Made by a program: the position numbers and the translations under genes. The notes under the pieces were generated by a model. That model saw nothing but the letters and a program-made list of their open reading frames with translations. It had not been told where the DNA came from and searched no databases. This document shows positions 45,175 through 55,246 of a stretch of 64,000 nucleotides of DNA, piece by piece (position 1 is the first letter of the stretch; every line of letters starts with the position of its first letter). Origin of the DNA: Bombardia bombarda. Its lineage: Eukaryota; Ascomycota; Sordariomycetes; Sordariales; Lasiosphaeriaceae. The stretch is from NCBI GenBank assembly GCA_030512295.1, contig JAULSR010000002.1:6014001-6078000 (forward strand). Reading direction: 5' to 3'.

Positions 45175-46005
45175 TCAGGCGATGATTCCTTCCTGAAGAA
45201 GAGCTTCCTTCAATGCTTCCAGTGTCGGAAGAGGCTTCGAATCCTGGAAGACTCCGTGGGTGTTCTTCTTGGCAGCATAAACATCGTTGCCCTTGCAAGA
45301 AATAACCCCATCCTCTCCCACCTGGAAGAACCAGCCCGTGGTAATTTGTGCGGGGTCAAGCCCGAGGACATCCTTGGTGTCCATCATCAGAGTGCTCTCG
45401 GGCCCGACCAGGAGCTCAGTGTTGGTCCGGCCCCTAGGGCCATCCAAGAGTTGCAGGGCAACCAAGCCTGCGAGGTTGTTGAAGTGCAGGAACTCAGCAA
45501 GCTCTTGGAAAAATACCTTGGGAGTCTTGACTGCCTTGGGTGGAGCTTCACCCTCCTGGAACTCATACGGGACGAAGGCTCCATTGGGCTGTAAGTGAAA
45601 GACATGGCCATGAATGGGCTTTGTGGCCAGCTCCTCTGCTGAAACTGGTTTGGTCCAACAGGATTCGGAATTGCCCGAGACCTGAACTTGAATCCCATAT
45701 AGGACATTGCCCTCAGGGACCTGGAAATGAGCATGCAGGAGATGAATGCCAAAAGTACCATGGGCGTCGTGGCGAACAAAAAGCTCGCCCAAGTTCTTGA
45801 GCGTGGTGTCAGATAGCTCTGGCTGGTCCTCAGGCTGGGGAAGATTATTGGAGCTGCAAATCGAGTTAGTGCTAGCACAAAGACCACAGACGGGTCTGAG
45901 GAGCAGTGAGACATACACGTTACGGGAGTCTGCAAAGTCCTCAACGGTGGGCGAGTGATGAATACCGGGGATGTCCACGGCAGCGAGAGTTTGGGCAGTA
46001 GCCAT
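45175..46005 (-). CDS. Hypothetical fungal protein (255 aa, 2 exons)
   Basis: Exon 1 is 46005-45917 and exon 2 is 45853-45175. The 63-nt intron has a GTATGT donor and a CACTAAC branch. The join restores ...SRNVSNNLPQPEDQPE... The protein has HGTFGIHLLHAHFQVPEGNVLYG near residue 60-85, an HGHVFHLQPNGAFVPYEFQ segment, and a C-terminal half rich in Leu and Gly (TTGWFFQVGEDGVISCKGNDVYA). It has no signal peptide or membrane segment. I do not recognise a named domain. It resembles a soluble cytosolic protein conserved among ascomycetes. A longer frame upstream of 46005 lacks support, because the 46005 ATG opens the conserved-looking part. Confidence 0.7.
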   Translation of the reverse strand: MATAQTLAAVDIPGIHHSPTVEDFADSRNVYVSLLLRPVCGLCASTNSICSSNNLPQPEDQPELSDTTLKNLGELFVRHDAHGTFGIHLLHAHFQVPEGNVLYGIQVQVSGNSESCWTKPVSAEELATKPIHGHVFHLQPNGAFVPYEFQEGEAPPKAVKTPKVFFQELAEFLHFNNLAGLVALQLLDGPRGRTNTELLVGPESTLMMDTKDVLGLDPAQITTGWFFQVGEDGVISCKGNDVYAAKKNTHGVFQDSKPLPTLEALKEALLQEGIIA

Positions 46006-46499
46006 TTTGATGAATTGATGAGGTATGAGATCGAACAAAGGGTTTATACACTGATTGTGAGGATTGATGTTCACAAAAGAGTTTGCGCGTTGAACTACCC
46101 TCCGAGAGGACATCGCACTGCTTTTATACTCGAGTCGTCCAGGTTCCTGGCACGGCGAAGTCCAGGACAAACCGCTGGCTGTTGGTTGCTGTCTTCGGCC
46201 TGATTACCACATCAAATATCGGTATCCCAGTCTCGTTATCTCGGCTCTGTACCCGTGTCGCCCGTTCTTGCATAGAGGATATCTGAAATGAGGGGTTGCT
46301 GCCTGATTCAATGCATGTTGGTTGTTGAATATGTTGGTGGTCCTCAGCACCACATGAACGGCGGAGGGTGCTCGTGGATGCCCCGCTCGCCAAAACCTTC
46401 CACCACAACCGTCTTTCACGCTTCGACCTCCGCTGTCTTGCGCCAACATTATTTGACGTCCCGGCTTTGCTTGCGATCCAAGAAAACTACACTTTGATA
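46006..46499. other. Divergent promoter region
   Basis: About 0.5 kb between the minus-strand hypothetical gene and the plus-strand APH gene. No specific site was recognised. Confidence 0.5.
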
Positions 46500-47597
46500 A
46501 TGGCTCAGACTTCTTGGGCCGAACAGGTCACCAACCGCTTCTTTGACGGCCGCAAATCGCCGTCCCAGCTGCAATGTGACGAAATTGCACAATCCGTTTC
46601 TGGTGCGTCGACGGTTAGCCCTGTAGACAGCCCAGGCTCGATGAGCTACACCGTCGTCTGCGATAGGCGCCCTGGGCCACAACAAGATCTCATTGTATCC
46701 TTCAGAGAACCGGGGGCCATGCTCGACGAGCAGATGGTGAAGTTGGCCAAGAAGATCCACGGCGACATTGTGCCGAAGTCGACCTATCACGGGAATGTCG
46801 AGGGAGCTGATCCGCCGCTATCCATCTACTCCATGCCCTATCTGAGAGGCTCATCCTGCATTGAAGTCCTGGCTTTTCAGGTTGAAATGGATCCTGACGA
46901 AGAATCCAAGCATGGAGTCTTTGTCAAGCACCTGGCTCGGTAAACCCCACACAAGCCGAGCACCATTCAGACCAGCTTGCTCACAACTCTAAGGTACTTT
47001 GCGCGATGTTGGTCCAGCCCGCAGCCGGTTGACCGTCAAATCCAGGCAGAGCAGCAAGAAGGGATCCGTAAAAGGCTCGCCCGGCTTGTAGAAGAATCAC
47101 CGTCGTCCGTCCTGCTGAACTCGATGCTGCCCAAGCTCATCGAGAGCCTTCCCTCACTCTTCAGTCAAGACTACCCACAAGTTCTCACGCATGGTGACTT
47201 CTCAGTAACCAACATTCTAGTCGACGAGAACGAGTTCGGAATCACAGGCATCGTCGATTGGTCTCTGGCGGCGGTTATGCCTTTCGGAATGGATTTGGAC
47301 ATCCTCTTCTTAACTACAGGGTTCATGACCCGCGACGGCTGGCATGACTATGCATGTAAGCTACTGCTGCAAGACACCTTCTGGGAGGAGTTTTGGGCTG
47401 TCTCTGGGATCAAAGGGGAGGAACATCGAGGCAGAATACAGGGTCTGGCTGAAGCGGCATGCAAGATTGGCGCAATCCTCCGATTAGCATTCCGACGTAC
47501 CGCCGATGGGTCACCATCCAATGAGGCTTTGGTGTCGGAAAGCAGTGTGAAACAGCTGAGGGCATGGTTCAGCGAAGAAGCGGCAAAACTTAGCTAA
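46500..47597 (+). CDS. APH-family phosphotransferase (aminoglycoside/choline kinase fold)
   Basis: Exons 46500-46939 and 46994-47597 (54-nt intron, GTAAAC donor) join to 347 aa. The C-terminal lobe carries the Brenner-type motif LTHGDFSVTNILVDE (about residue 210, catalytic Asp and Asn) and the IVDWSLA segment (about 233, in place of DFG). These are diagnostic of the APH/choline-kinase superfamily. The N-lobe contains a Ser/Tyr strand region (MSYTVVCDRR...DLIVSFRE) with a plausible nucleotide lysine in the KLAKKIHG helix. The substrate is unknown. Fungal APH-fold proteins are mostly orphan small-molecule kinases, and an antibiotic-resistance role should not be assumed. ATG 46500 was chosen because the upstream in-frame extension overlaps a probable leader. 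Confidence 0.85.
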
Positions 47598-48616
47598 GAG
47601 GCAGGACAGGATTCGGGAACTGCGAAGAGGGGAATTGGCGGGCACCTTGGTGTTGATTGAAAGGGTCAGTAATGCAGTGTCGGGGAACTGAATCGGTGGG
47701 CCGGGCGTGTCAGGCTAATTGGTCGTCCCAAGTTTAAGTCCATCAACATCAGTCCAGAATTTCTTCATGATGATAAGAGAGGTTCCGCTTAGGGCTAGAG
47801 GCACGGCTCAGGCGTCAAGAGAACTATCATCCGTTCTTGTGGCTAAGGATGGTTGACGCATAACTGCGCCCTGACACTTGTGGCTACTACCAGCTCTGGC
47901 TCAGGTATTAACTTTGTAACTAACCGACGACAAACCTTGGCTCGAACTTGCAGATACGTCGTATACTGAAAGATAGGGCGGTATACGACCTGGTCGTGAG
48001 GGATAGGAGCGAAACTCGACCAGTGTTCCGACGCTCTGCCGGATCACTCAACTTCTACCCTGCGGTAGAATCGGCCTGCACTATCAAAGAAACCATACAC
48101 CTGACCATTTAAGTCTCTTGCCTGATATAGCCAGACGTTCTGGTTCCTTATCGCCGAGGGTATCGTCTGTTGGCGTAATAGTGTGGCTCCCTTGCACTAT
48201 GTCGTCCGCGCATCCGTTTGCTCACGGGGGGACTGACCTGCCCGCCTGCCTTTCTTTTTGCAGGTGTTGCGTTGTGGAGATATATCCAAGGGCCGATTCG
48301 ACTCGATGGCAGGGCATCGGAAAGCAGAAACGGCGGTGTTGTGATATAGCTGGCGTAGAAAGGTGCCGAGGTCGATGACGTCGTCTTCCTCTTCTTCAGC
48401 CAGGTGTGAGGGTGCCATACTTGGCTCAACAGCACGGCGCTGTAAACGTTGTTCGGGGCTACAGCTCGGTCTCGGGTGTCGTGTAACATCAGTTTCGACA
48501 ATGGAACCGGCGATTCGCATGGTTTGCTGTCGCTGTCGCTTGTGTCTAAGGCGATCTGAGGCTTTCACGGAATCCTCTGGCCTTTGTACCAGTGGGAGGT
48601 GGGATGTGGAATTGGG
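47598..48616. other. Intergenic, possible gene remnant on minus strand
   Basis: No confident gene. A minus-strand frame at 48197-48568 contains an acidic then LGTFLRQLY segment and could be an exon of a decayed gene whose upstream side was separated by the transposon at 48617. Support is too weak to call. Confidence 0.4.
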
Positions 48617-49344
48617 TTACCTCAGCAAGCTCAGACCATTTTGCTCGTGCCAAGGCAACGGACGGGACTATACCCAATCGGTAAAGTCATGTGCACGCTA
48701 TGCCTAATCGGTACGGTCTTCGAGCAAATGGTCTGAGGATTCTGTCCAGCTTTTTGGGCGCGTGCGGAGGTTTTTTCCACGAAATGGACTCCATCTTAAC
48801 ATTCATTTCCAACCACCACCACAAGGCGTTCAGTAAATTGAAGAGAATCGTTCGATTCAACGACTGCCATTCTACAACTGAGTGAATTTTGGGCTATGCC
48901 AGCCCAAGATTTGTGTCGTCAGAGTGTGCGGTTTAACTTAGGCCATCTCTCCACCCACCCAACCAGTCCAAAGTATAAGTATACGGCTACTAATTGATGA
49001 GGATTTCGATGTGGTCGAGGTCACGACATATCAGAGTTTTCCACAAGACACAGGCATAGGGGTGGTACACAAAATAGATGCCTAGATAGAGGTATGCTTT
49101 ATGCACATCCCAGTGAAATTGAGGGCAAATACAATGTGCTTTGATGTAGTTGTTAATGGATACAAAAAACGAGATTTCCAGAATCGCGAAAAACAAGGTA
49201 CAAAGTTTACGCAGAGCAGTGGGCGGCGTGTTGGACAGAATCCTCAGACCATTTGCTCGAGGACGTCAGGTGACCTTACCGATTAGGTGTAAGTCCCGTC
49301 CGTTGCCCTGGCACGAGCAAAATGGTCTGAGCTTGCTGAGGTAA
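48617..49344. mobile_element. Nonautonomous DNA transposon with long TIRs and 8-bp TSD
   Basis: 728 bp starting TTACCTCAGC and ending GCTGAGGTAA, flanked on both sides by the perfect 8-bp duplication GAATTGGG (48609-48616 and 49345-49352). The terminal inverted repeats extend about 110-130 bp (48617-48749 and 49234-49344) with small internal differences. Each arm also contains a nested hairpin formed by CTCAGACCATTTTGCTCG and its inverse. The roughly 485-bp centre has no transposase. An 8-bp duplication points to the hAT group. Mutator-like elements (longer TIRs, 8-11 bp duplication) are the alternative. Confidence 0.88.
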
Positions 49345-49837
49345 GAATTGGGGGGCCGGAGTAGTCATGTGATCTGTGTAAAGGAGGTGTGGGGTGTACA
49401 TTTTCGCAACCTTCTCGATCCGCGACTCTGCCTCCTTCTCTCATACTCCGAAGGACCCATCCGCCGCCCCACGCCCCTTCATCTAGGACCGTCCTCCTCC
49501 AGACGCTATTGCTCCGACTCCCGCCGCTGGTGCGACCTCTCTCTACCGCTGCCGCTCCCGTCCACTCCCACGGCATACCCTCTCCGCCTCGACACTCAAC
49601 CAGCCCTCGAGCAACATCTTCGCCTTCGCTACAGCCGCCTTGGACAGGATCCAGAGCGCCCTCGCCAACACCTCCCAGGCTAAAACCGAGTAGGGTAAAA
49701 TCAATCAATCAATCAGGCCGCTAATTACGCTACCGATGCGGTGTCTGTCGGCATCTTCCTTGGATTCTTCCACGCCGGATTCGCCCAACTGTAGCGACCG
49801 GTCGCTACACACTTGATATCCCGCGCCCCTACCCACG
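49345..49837. other. Promoter/leader of the kinase-like gene
   Basis: CT-rich sequence before the ATG at 49838. Short Pro/Ser/Arg-rich frames on both strands follow from that composition and are not supported. Confidence 0.5.
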
Positions 49838-51415
49838 ATGTCCGACTATCTTCACGAGATCCTCCAGCTCCGGCAGGAGCTGGAGGCAGAGCGACGCGAG
49901 AAAGAAGAGGCAAAGGCACGAGAGCAGGCAGAGCGACGCGAAAAAGAGGAGGCAAAGGCACGAGAGCAGGCAGAGCGACGCGAAAAAGAGGAGGCAAAGG
50001 CACGAGAGGAGGCAGAGCGACGCAAGAACCAGAGGACGACACTGGAAGAATATCTATACAACTGCCACTTCTACCTCTACGAGAAACTCGGGCTCGCCGA
50101 CAAATCCAAGTCATCGACGGGATTTACGAAGGTTGAGGGTAAATACTATCCTAAGTGGCTTCGTCCCTGGACCAGCTTTACCAACACCCAGCGACAACAT
50201 CATTTTGAGGCAATCAGGACGGTCTGTGGGAAGAAGCGGCTCTTCCATCAAGAGAGTACGACCAGAGATCTAGGAACGACGATCCACCGCAAACGGGCAG
50301 GCAACGAGAATGCCGTCGATCACTTTGAGAAGCTTGCTGTGGAAGATCCTGTCTGGGAAATTCTGCGTCCCGTCTGGGACGAAGAGGAGCTGCGCAAGGA
50401 ATATCGGTGTATGGGGCTACGATTCAGCAACAACGTACGGGATTTCACACAACCGAGCGGTGGTAATCTGGTTGGGGAGGAGGACCCGAGCGATGAAAGG
50501 CAGGGGCGACGGCGGCGGACCGGACCGAACAAACGAGTGGCGTCCGAGCAGAGAGTCAAGCCTCCGCCGACGAAACCTGACGGAGCGGGTGTCCGTACGC
50601 GCCTGGGCGGAGACGAGAGCCTAGCGTTTGTCTACGACTACAAGGCAGCCCACAAGGTTGCGTTGGAGTATCTGAAGCCGGCCGTTGCGAAGGAGAAGCT
50701 GTTTATGGAGGTCATGGAGCGGATCAACAGCAGCAAGACTCAGAGCGATGCCGAGCTACGGGGACAGGACAAGGCGGAAGCACTGATTGCCATGGCGTTG
50801 ACACAGGTCTTCGACTACATGGTACGGTATGAGGTTGCATATGGCTATATTGCTGCCGGCGAGTCTTTGTTATTCCTTCATATCGACCGAGCCGACCCGC
50901 AGACGCTGTATTGCCATGCGTGCGTGCCGGACGAGGCCGTGGGCGAAGCGTCAAACGGGGATTGGGCCGACGACAAGTTGTCCTATACGGCTGTGGCTCA
51001 GCTGGCTAGCTTTTGCCTATTGAGTCTCCGATCTGAAGCTCTCAAGGGAGCTTCACTCGATGCGGCGTCGCGGAAGGCTGAGGCAACACTGAGGAAATGG
51101 AGAGACACGTACGACGATGCGGCGCGTCTTCTAGGGGCAGAGGATACGGACTCGCCCTCGGCGTCGTCATCGCAAGCAACTGAAGGCTCGGAGTTCTTGT
51201 CTAACGCGGTCCCGGCGGGCCGAGAGGTCTCGTTGCGGTCAAGGTCGTCCTGCAGGGCCACGGCGGTGCTTCGTAGAGATGAGGAGGACGAAGAAGACGA
51301 CGGTCCGGGTGGTGATCTGTCTCGATCTTGGGTAAGGACGGACGTCAGCAAACGGAAAGAAGGCCCATCGAGCGGCAGCTCCGAAGAGGGGGGGGTGAGG
51401 AAGAGGGGGGGGTGA
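49838..51415 (+). CDS. Coiled-coil accessory protein; N-terminal part of a kinase-like fungal family
   Basis: 525 codons. Residues 1-65 are a charged coiled coil built of three 14-residue repeats (RREKEEAKAREQAE). A domain with YLYNCHFYLYEKLGLADKS, YPKWLRPW and RLFHQEST segments follows, then a conserved helical region (FVYDYKAAHKVALEYLKPA...MALTQVFDYM...EVAYGYIAAGESLLFLHI) and an acidic, Ser-rich disordered tail. Proteins of this architecture in Sordariomycetes usually continue directly into the kinase-like half encoded at 51455-52231, which lies in the same frame. Here the frame is ended by TGA inside a 17-bp minisatellite. Either the gene is split, or the repeat number in this strain is disabling, or the assembly has a repeat-length error. 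Function is unknown. Confidence 0.7.
   Translation: MSDYLHEILQLRQELEAERREKEEAKAREQAERREKEEAKAREQAERREKEEAKAREEAERRKNQRTTLEEYLYNCHFYLYEKLGLADKSKSSTGFTKVEGKYYPKWLRPWTSFTNTQRQHHFEAIRTVCGKKRLFHQESTTRDLGTTIHRKRAGNENAVDHFEKLAVEDPVWEILRPVWDEEELRKEYRCMGLRFSNNVRDFTQPSGGNLVGEEDPSDERQGRRRRTGPNKRVASEQRVKPPPTKPDGAGVRTRLGGDESLAFVYDYKAAHKVALEYLKPAVAKEKLFMEVMERINSSKTQSDAELRGQDKAEALIAMALTQVFDYMVRYEVAYGYIAAGESLLFLHIDRADPQTLYCHACVPDEAVGEASNGDWADDKLSYTAVAQLASFCLLSLRSEALKGASLDAASRKAEATLRKWRDTYDDAARLLGAEDTDSPSASSSQATEGSEFLSNAVPAGREVSLRSRSSCRATAVLRRDEEDEEDDGPGGDLSRSWVRTDVSKRKEGPSSGSSEEGGVRKRGG
49891..50016. repeat. Coding 42-bp tandem repeat, three copies
   Basis: Units begin at 49891, 49933 and 49975, each encoding 14 residues of the coiled coil. 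They are nearly identical, so recently expanded. The length is a multiple of three and keeps the frame. Confidence 0.9.
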
Positions 51416-51433
51416 GGAAGAGGGGGGGGTGAG
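51383..51433. repeat. 17-bp minisatellite, three copies, with G8 core
   Basis: The unit GAAGAGGGGGGGGTGAG occurs three times in a row and a fourth partial copy (GAAGAG) follows. The unit is not a multiple of three, so each copy shifts the frame. The second copy presents TGA in the gene's frame. Confidence 0.95.
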
Positions 51434-51454
51434 GAAGAGAAGGAGGGTGCCGAG

Positions 51455-52231
51455 ATGTCCGAGTCGGCACCTGCCAAGCAATACTGCACGCAGGCCTGCC
51501 TGTTGGGCCTCAAGAGAGGCTGGGATCTTGACGGCGGCTGCCCTAACGTGCTCTCGCATCGTACCGCCGAAGGTCGCACCCGGCACCCTATCGACGCCGA
51601 TGAGTTCGCTCGCCTAGTGGGTGAGCGGCTCCGCCAGAACCCGTATCGAGACTGTGAGGCGTTGGACGGCTGGGGCAAGACGGGAGCGACGGGCGTGCTC
51701 TTCAAGCTGGAGCTGGCGCCGTACGGGTACACATTTGTCGGCAAGGGAACGCTGCTTGGCCATCCCCGCCTCCTGGAGCACGAGAGCCGTATCTACACGC
51801 GGCTCGACAGCCTCCAGGGCGAGGTAGTACCGGTGCACCTGGGACTCGCGCGGCTAGACTGGGGCTACATTCTCCCTGGCGGGGCCAGGGTCTTCCACAT
51901 GATGCTAATGTCGTGGGGTGGGGAGACGATGGCGGACACGGTGACCGCGGGCGCTAGCGCGGCAGACCTAGCGGCGGAAGTGCGGCGTTCTTCGCAGGCC
52001 GTCTGGGCCGGGGGCGTCGACCACGGCGACGAGCGCGACGCCAACCGGCTCTGGAACAACGAGCGCCACCGCGTCATGCTCGTTGACTTCGACCACGCAA
52101 CCCTTCTTCCAAACATCAAACACAAGCAGCTTTTCAAGGTATCCGGTGAGAAGAGGAAACGGCAGGGAGATGATTTTGGGAAATACAACCGGAAACATGG
52201 TTTCCTACCGGGTCGCCTGCAGTCAGTATAG
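51455..52231 (+). CDS. Kinase-like (APH/protein-kinase fold) C-terminal half
   Basis: 258 codons in the same frame as 49838-51415, open back to 51416. It starts KQYCTQACLLGLKRG (zinc-like C-x3-C) and continues through GVLFKLELAPYGYTFVGKGT (N-lobe strand with a plausible ATP lysine), LEHESRIYTRLDSLQG (C-helix Glu) and LGLARLDWGYILPGGARVFHMMLMSWGG (hinge). The catalytic HGDERDANRLWN (about residue 190; H-x-D...N) and VDFDHA (DFG equivalent, about 211) follow. It ends in a basic tail. This is a known expanded fungal kinase-like family. The substrate is unknown. The methionine at 51455 may be an internal residue of one long protein. Confidence 0.75.
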   Translation: MSESAPAKQYCTQACLLGLKRGWDLDGGCPNVLSHRTAEGRTRHPIDADEFARLVGERLRQNPYRDCEALDGWGKTGATGVLFKLELAPYGYTFVGKGTLLGHPRLLEHESRIYTRLDSLQGEVVPVHLGLARLDWGYILPGGARVFHMMLMSWGGETMADTVTAGASAADLAAEVRRSSQAVWAGGVDHGDERDANRLWNNERHRVMLVDFDHATLLPNIKHKQLFKVSGEKRKRQGDDFGKYNRKHGFLPGRLQSV

Positions 52232-53192
52232 TAGCCGCTTGTTCACCCTGCAAGAAGACAAGCTTGCGCATGGTCTCAAAGTTGATAAGTACATACATAC
52301 AAGTGAAGTTCAAGATGGGAAAAGTTCGAGGCGCATCATGGGGAGTGCGCTAGCCTGTGCGCTGCCATGTCATTCCCGCAAGCCAGCCAGTGGGGCAAGT
52401 CTATCTAGGAGGAAGTTACCTTTGGACGATCAAAAATGAACGCCAAACCTGGAAGCGGTTTGAACAACGATACGATTTGCGTTGGCCGCAGGCGTTGTTC
52501 GATGATACTAGAAAGATCGAGTTGTTGACAGTCGCTTCCCCCCCCCCCCCCCCCGATCTACGTTTTGTTCTCAGGTCCACTTTTGGTTTACTTTTTGCGA
52601 TGTCATCATGGGATCTGTCAGTGGTCAGCAGGATCACGACATGTGATCCAAGTGTAATTGTCGAGGACACAGGCTGAATCGTTCGGTAGGGCTTGTTCCT
52701 GCGTAAGGCATAGGGCCATATCCAATGACACAATGTGGAGTAGAGCAAAAAGTGAAGCAGAGCAGACAGGAGTGGATATGTCCGCACCGCATTGCCTCAT
52801 GCTCTTCTCGCGCGTGCGGCCCCAAAATTGGGACCAGTCCCAGTTTCAGTCCTGAAGAAAGTGATCCATCGAGACCAGCCCGGCGGGCATAGAGCTAAGC
52901 TCTGAGGCAGAGGTGGGGCTACTGAGCCGTTCGGTAGTGGTAGTGGTAGTCACGGGCCAGTAGAGGAGAGTAACAAGGTCACGACACGACTGTGGGGACC
53001 ACCTGGCTTAGAGCCGCCTCAGGGATTTCCAAGGCAAGATTTTTGGTAGCAACAACTTGACAAGGGTCAAATTTCCCGAAAACAGCTTCCTGAATACACA
53101 AAATGGTGAAAAGAGATGGCTTTGCTATAAATATCATATACCCGACCAGAACACGAGCTTTACTTTGCCGACCTTTTCTCTACGCCTTTACA
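52232..53192. other. Intergenic with poly(C) tract
   Basis: No gene was supported. A run of 17 C lies at 52538-52554. The several overlapping short frames on both strands have no coding features. Confidence 0.5.
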
Positions 53193-53446
53193 ATGGCAGG
53201 CGGTAAGGACACCCGAGTGACTAAGAGAGACCGAAGTAATGAGAACTTCAAGAAGAAATGGAGTACACTCAAGAACAACGGTCTCAGTATTCACCAGGTG
53301 ACGCTGAAGTATACGTATGCATTCGCCGCAAGGGCGAAAAGTATGAGTTCAAGTCTACTGACAAAGCATTGCCGCCATCGGATGAGGAAAAAGTCAGTGT
53401 TCCATCGAGACGTCATGGCCAAGCTGTAACTAATAGAGCACGGTAG
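53193..53446 (+). pseudogene. MADS-like mini-gene, frameshifted copy
   Basis: The first frame (ATG 53193) reads a basic KRDRSNENFKKKWSTLKNNGLSIHQ stretch. The continuation, GDAEVYVCIRRKGEKYEFKST...PP, is in another frame from about 53288. The intact relative at 58138-58377 has the same two halves in one frame, so a deletion or insertion of a few bases after the His-Gln codons broke this copy. The layout (basic helix, then DA(E/D)VY-x-IRRKG and a PP-containing tail) is that of MADS/SRF-type domains found as small fungal proteins. No GT-AG intron fits the junction. Confidence 0.55.
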
Positions 53447-54301
53447 GATGAAAGCTTTCCGTTACCTGTGCTAGTGACGGCTGCAGATGTTGCACGTCAG
53501 AGGAGTAGTCAAGATCCAGCGTGGAAACAAGGGCAGCGGCGGGAAACTGGTCAAGAAGGCGCGGCGTTTAGAGGGAACCCGCCAATAGAGCCTGAAGGAG
53601 GCTGTGCTGTTGAGATAGAGTAAAACGGAGAAATAAACAATCCTTGATTTTGTGTGGGCCTTTGCGTTCCACTACACGATGGCACTCGGGAATCAAAACC
53701 GCACACACTGGCGGTGGAGGTGTTGCGTGAGGGCTACAGGACTGGAAGCTTGGGACGTCTCTCGCTGTCGATGTTTAGGAATGACGTTGGCGCTGGGCTC
53801 CAGCCGCCCAATGTCCAGATGCACCATGAACAGTGGAGCGCATGAAGCAGGTGGGACGCCAGGGATGCATGTTGCCTGGGCTTGTCTCCCTCCAGCCGCC
53901 GGTGGAATGTTCATGATGCATCACAAGGGAAGGGAGGGGCAGCTATTTTGTTAATGAACACGGTGGCATCAGTGAGGAGGGGATCCTCTGCAGATATTTG
54001 CTGTCAACTTAGCGGTTGCCATGCCCTGGTTTTAGCGCGGCGGTTCCTGGGCTAATCTCTTGGCGTGCTTCGACCCTCCCTGCTTGGCAAAGCGACCGGC
54101 ACTGCTATGCACGAGGGGACTCTGTGGCGTCGAGTTGAGGGTGTCCATGGAAGATAATTTTAGAAGTCTTTGGGCTCTCTGTCACACCCTGGCCTTGGTG
54201 TGGCGGTTCCTGAGCTAATCACATCCATGCGATGGCTTGCGTGTGGACATCAAGAGTTCGTGGGCGCATCGACATAAGCAAGCTACACTGACCAACGCAC
54301 A
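53447..54301. other. Intergenic, no supportable gene
   Basis: Mixed composition. Repeated TGGCGGTTCCTGRGCTAATC phrases occur near 54040 and 54200 (two imperfect copies about 165 bp apart). Frames at 53652-53954 lack coding features. Confidence 0.45.
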
Positions 54302-54721
54302 ATGAATACCGACGACCAGGTTATTTTGACCATGGCAGCACAAACCGGTGCAACGCTCAGAACTTTCCTGGAGGCGAAAATTGTCGATGTCTGTGAACGC
54401 ACAGTTGCTGAGCGTTTGACTGATGTTAATAAAACGATTGACGTCTTGCAGGCGAGCCTCCAGTCAATTGCCATGAGCCTGGATTCTCTTCATGCCCAGC
54501 TAAGAACCTAGCCTGTCGCCTCCGCACCCCCGCCATCTCGGGGCCAGTCACGCCCCCCTACCAATCGGTCAAATGGACGACTCCAGGCATTGATGAGTCG
54601 AGTGCTCACCGACTCGCAATCTTCCAACACTACAACGCGAGTTGTCCAGAATACAGACAAGCTCACTGTTGTGGCTCGATCGGACCCCGAACGCGGGACT
54701 GAGTATCTCTTTAGTGTTTAG
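54302..54721 (+). pseudogene. Helical small protein with one in-frame TAG
   Basis: The frame reads 69 residues of amphipathic helix (TLRTFLEAKIVDVCERTVAERLTD...LDSLHAQLRT). It meets TAG, then continues in the same frame for about 69 more residues of Pro/Ser/Thr-rich sequence to a TAG at 54719. The internal stop sits where CAG would give Gln in a CpA context, which fits a C-to-T change. I do not know the family. It could be a gag-like or DNA-binding accessory protein. Confidence 0.5.
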
Positions 54722-55246
54722 ATCGCACGCCGACGAATTAAGCTGGGGACAAAAGGGCGTCAGATCGCGTCGCCATTGCGGAGACCCGCCCTCTTAACAA
54801 GGCCAATCTGTTAGGGAGTCTGTTTCCAACGGTTAGGAGGAAGACAATTATCATAATCATTCAACACCAAAAAAAACAAAAACTAAAAAAAAGAGCTCGA
54901 TTTCTTGGGATTTGCTACCTGTGTCATGTCGCCTGGGTTGGAATTCTCGTGTGCATTAGTCATATCGAGCGGGTTTTAGATACAATGACGAACATTGTAT
55001 CATCAGGGAATAGGGCCCAGCTTGTGCCGAGATTGCTTCCTCTCGTGGTCGGGTGCGCTCGGACCGCGTTTGGTGTCTTATCTCCCCGAGCGCTTTCTGC
55101 GCGCTATTGACTCCCCCGCCGACCTTTCCCATCTGACCTGCGTCACCTTGGAACACCTCAATGCACTCACTTTGCCTGAAGGCATTACTTTTCGTATCAC
55201 TCCACAGAACCCTTTTGCCATCCTTCGTTAACCCTCATACTCGAAA
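54722..55246. other. Intergenic; possible gene remnant at 54995-55231
   Basis: A 78-codon frame without an ATG start (54995-55231, Leu/Pro/Cys containing) looks protein-like but has no start and no recognised motif. It may be the remnant of an exon. Confidence 0.4.

Noticed and set aside
48197..48568. Minus-strand 123-codon frame beside the nonautonomous transposon
   Set aside because: Acidic run and one plausible helix only. No intron structure or motif could be established.
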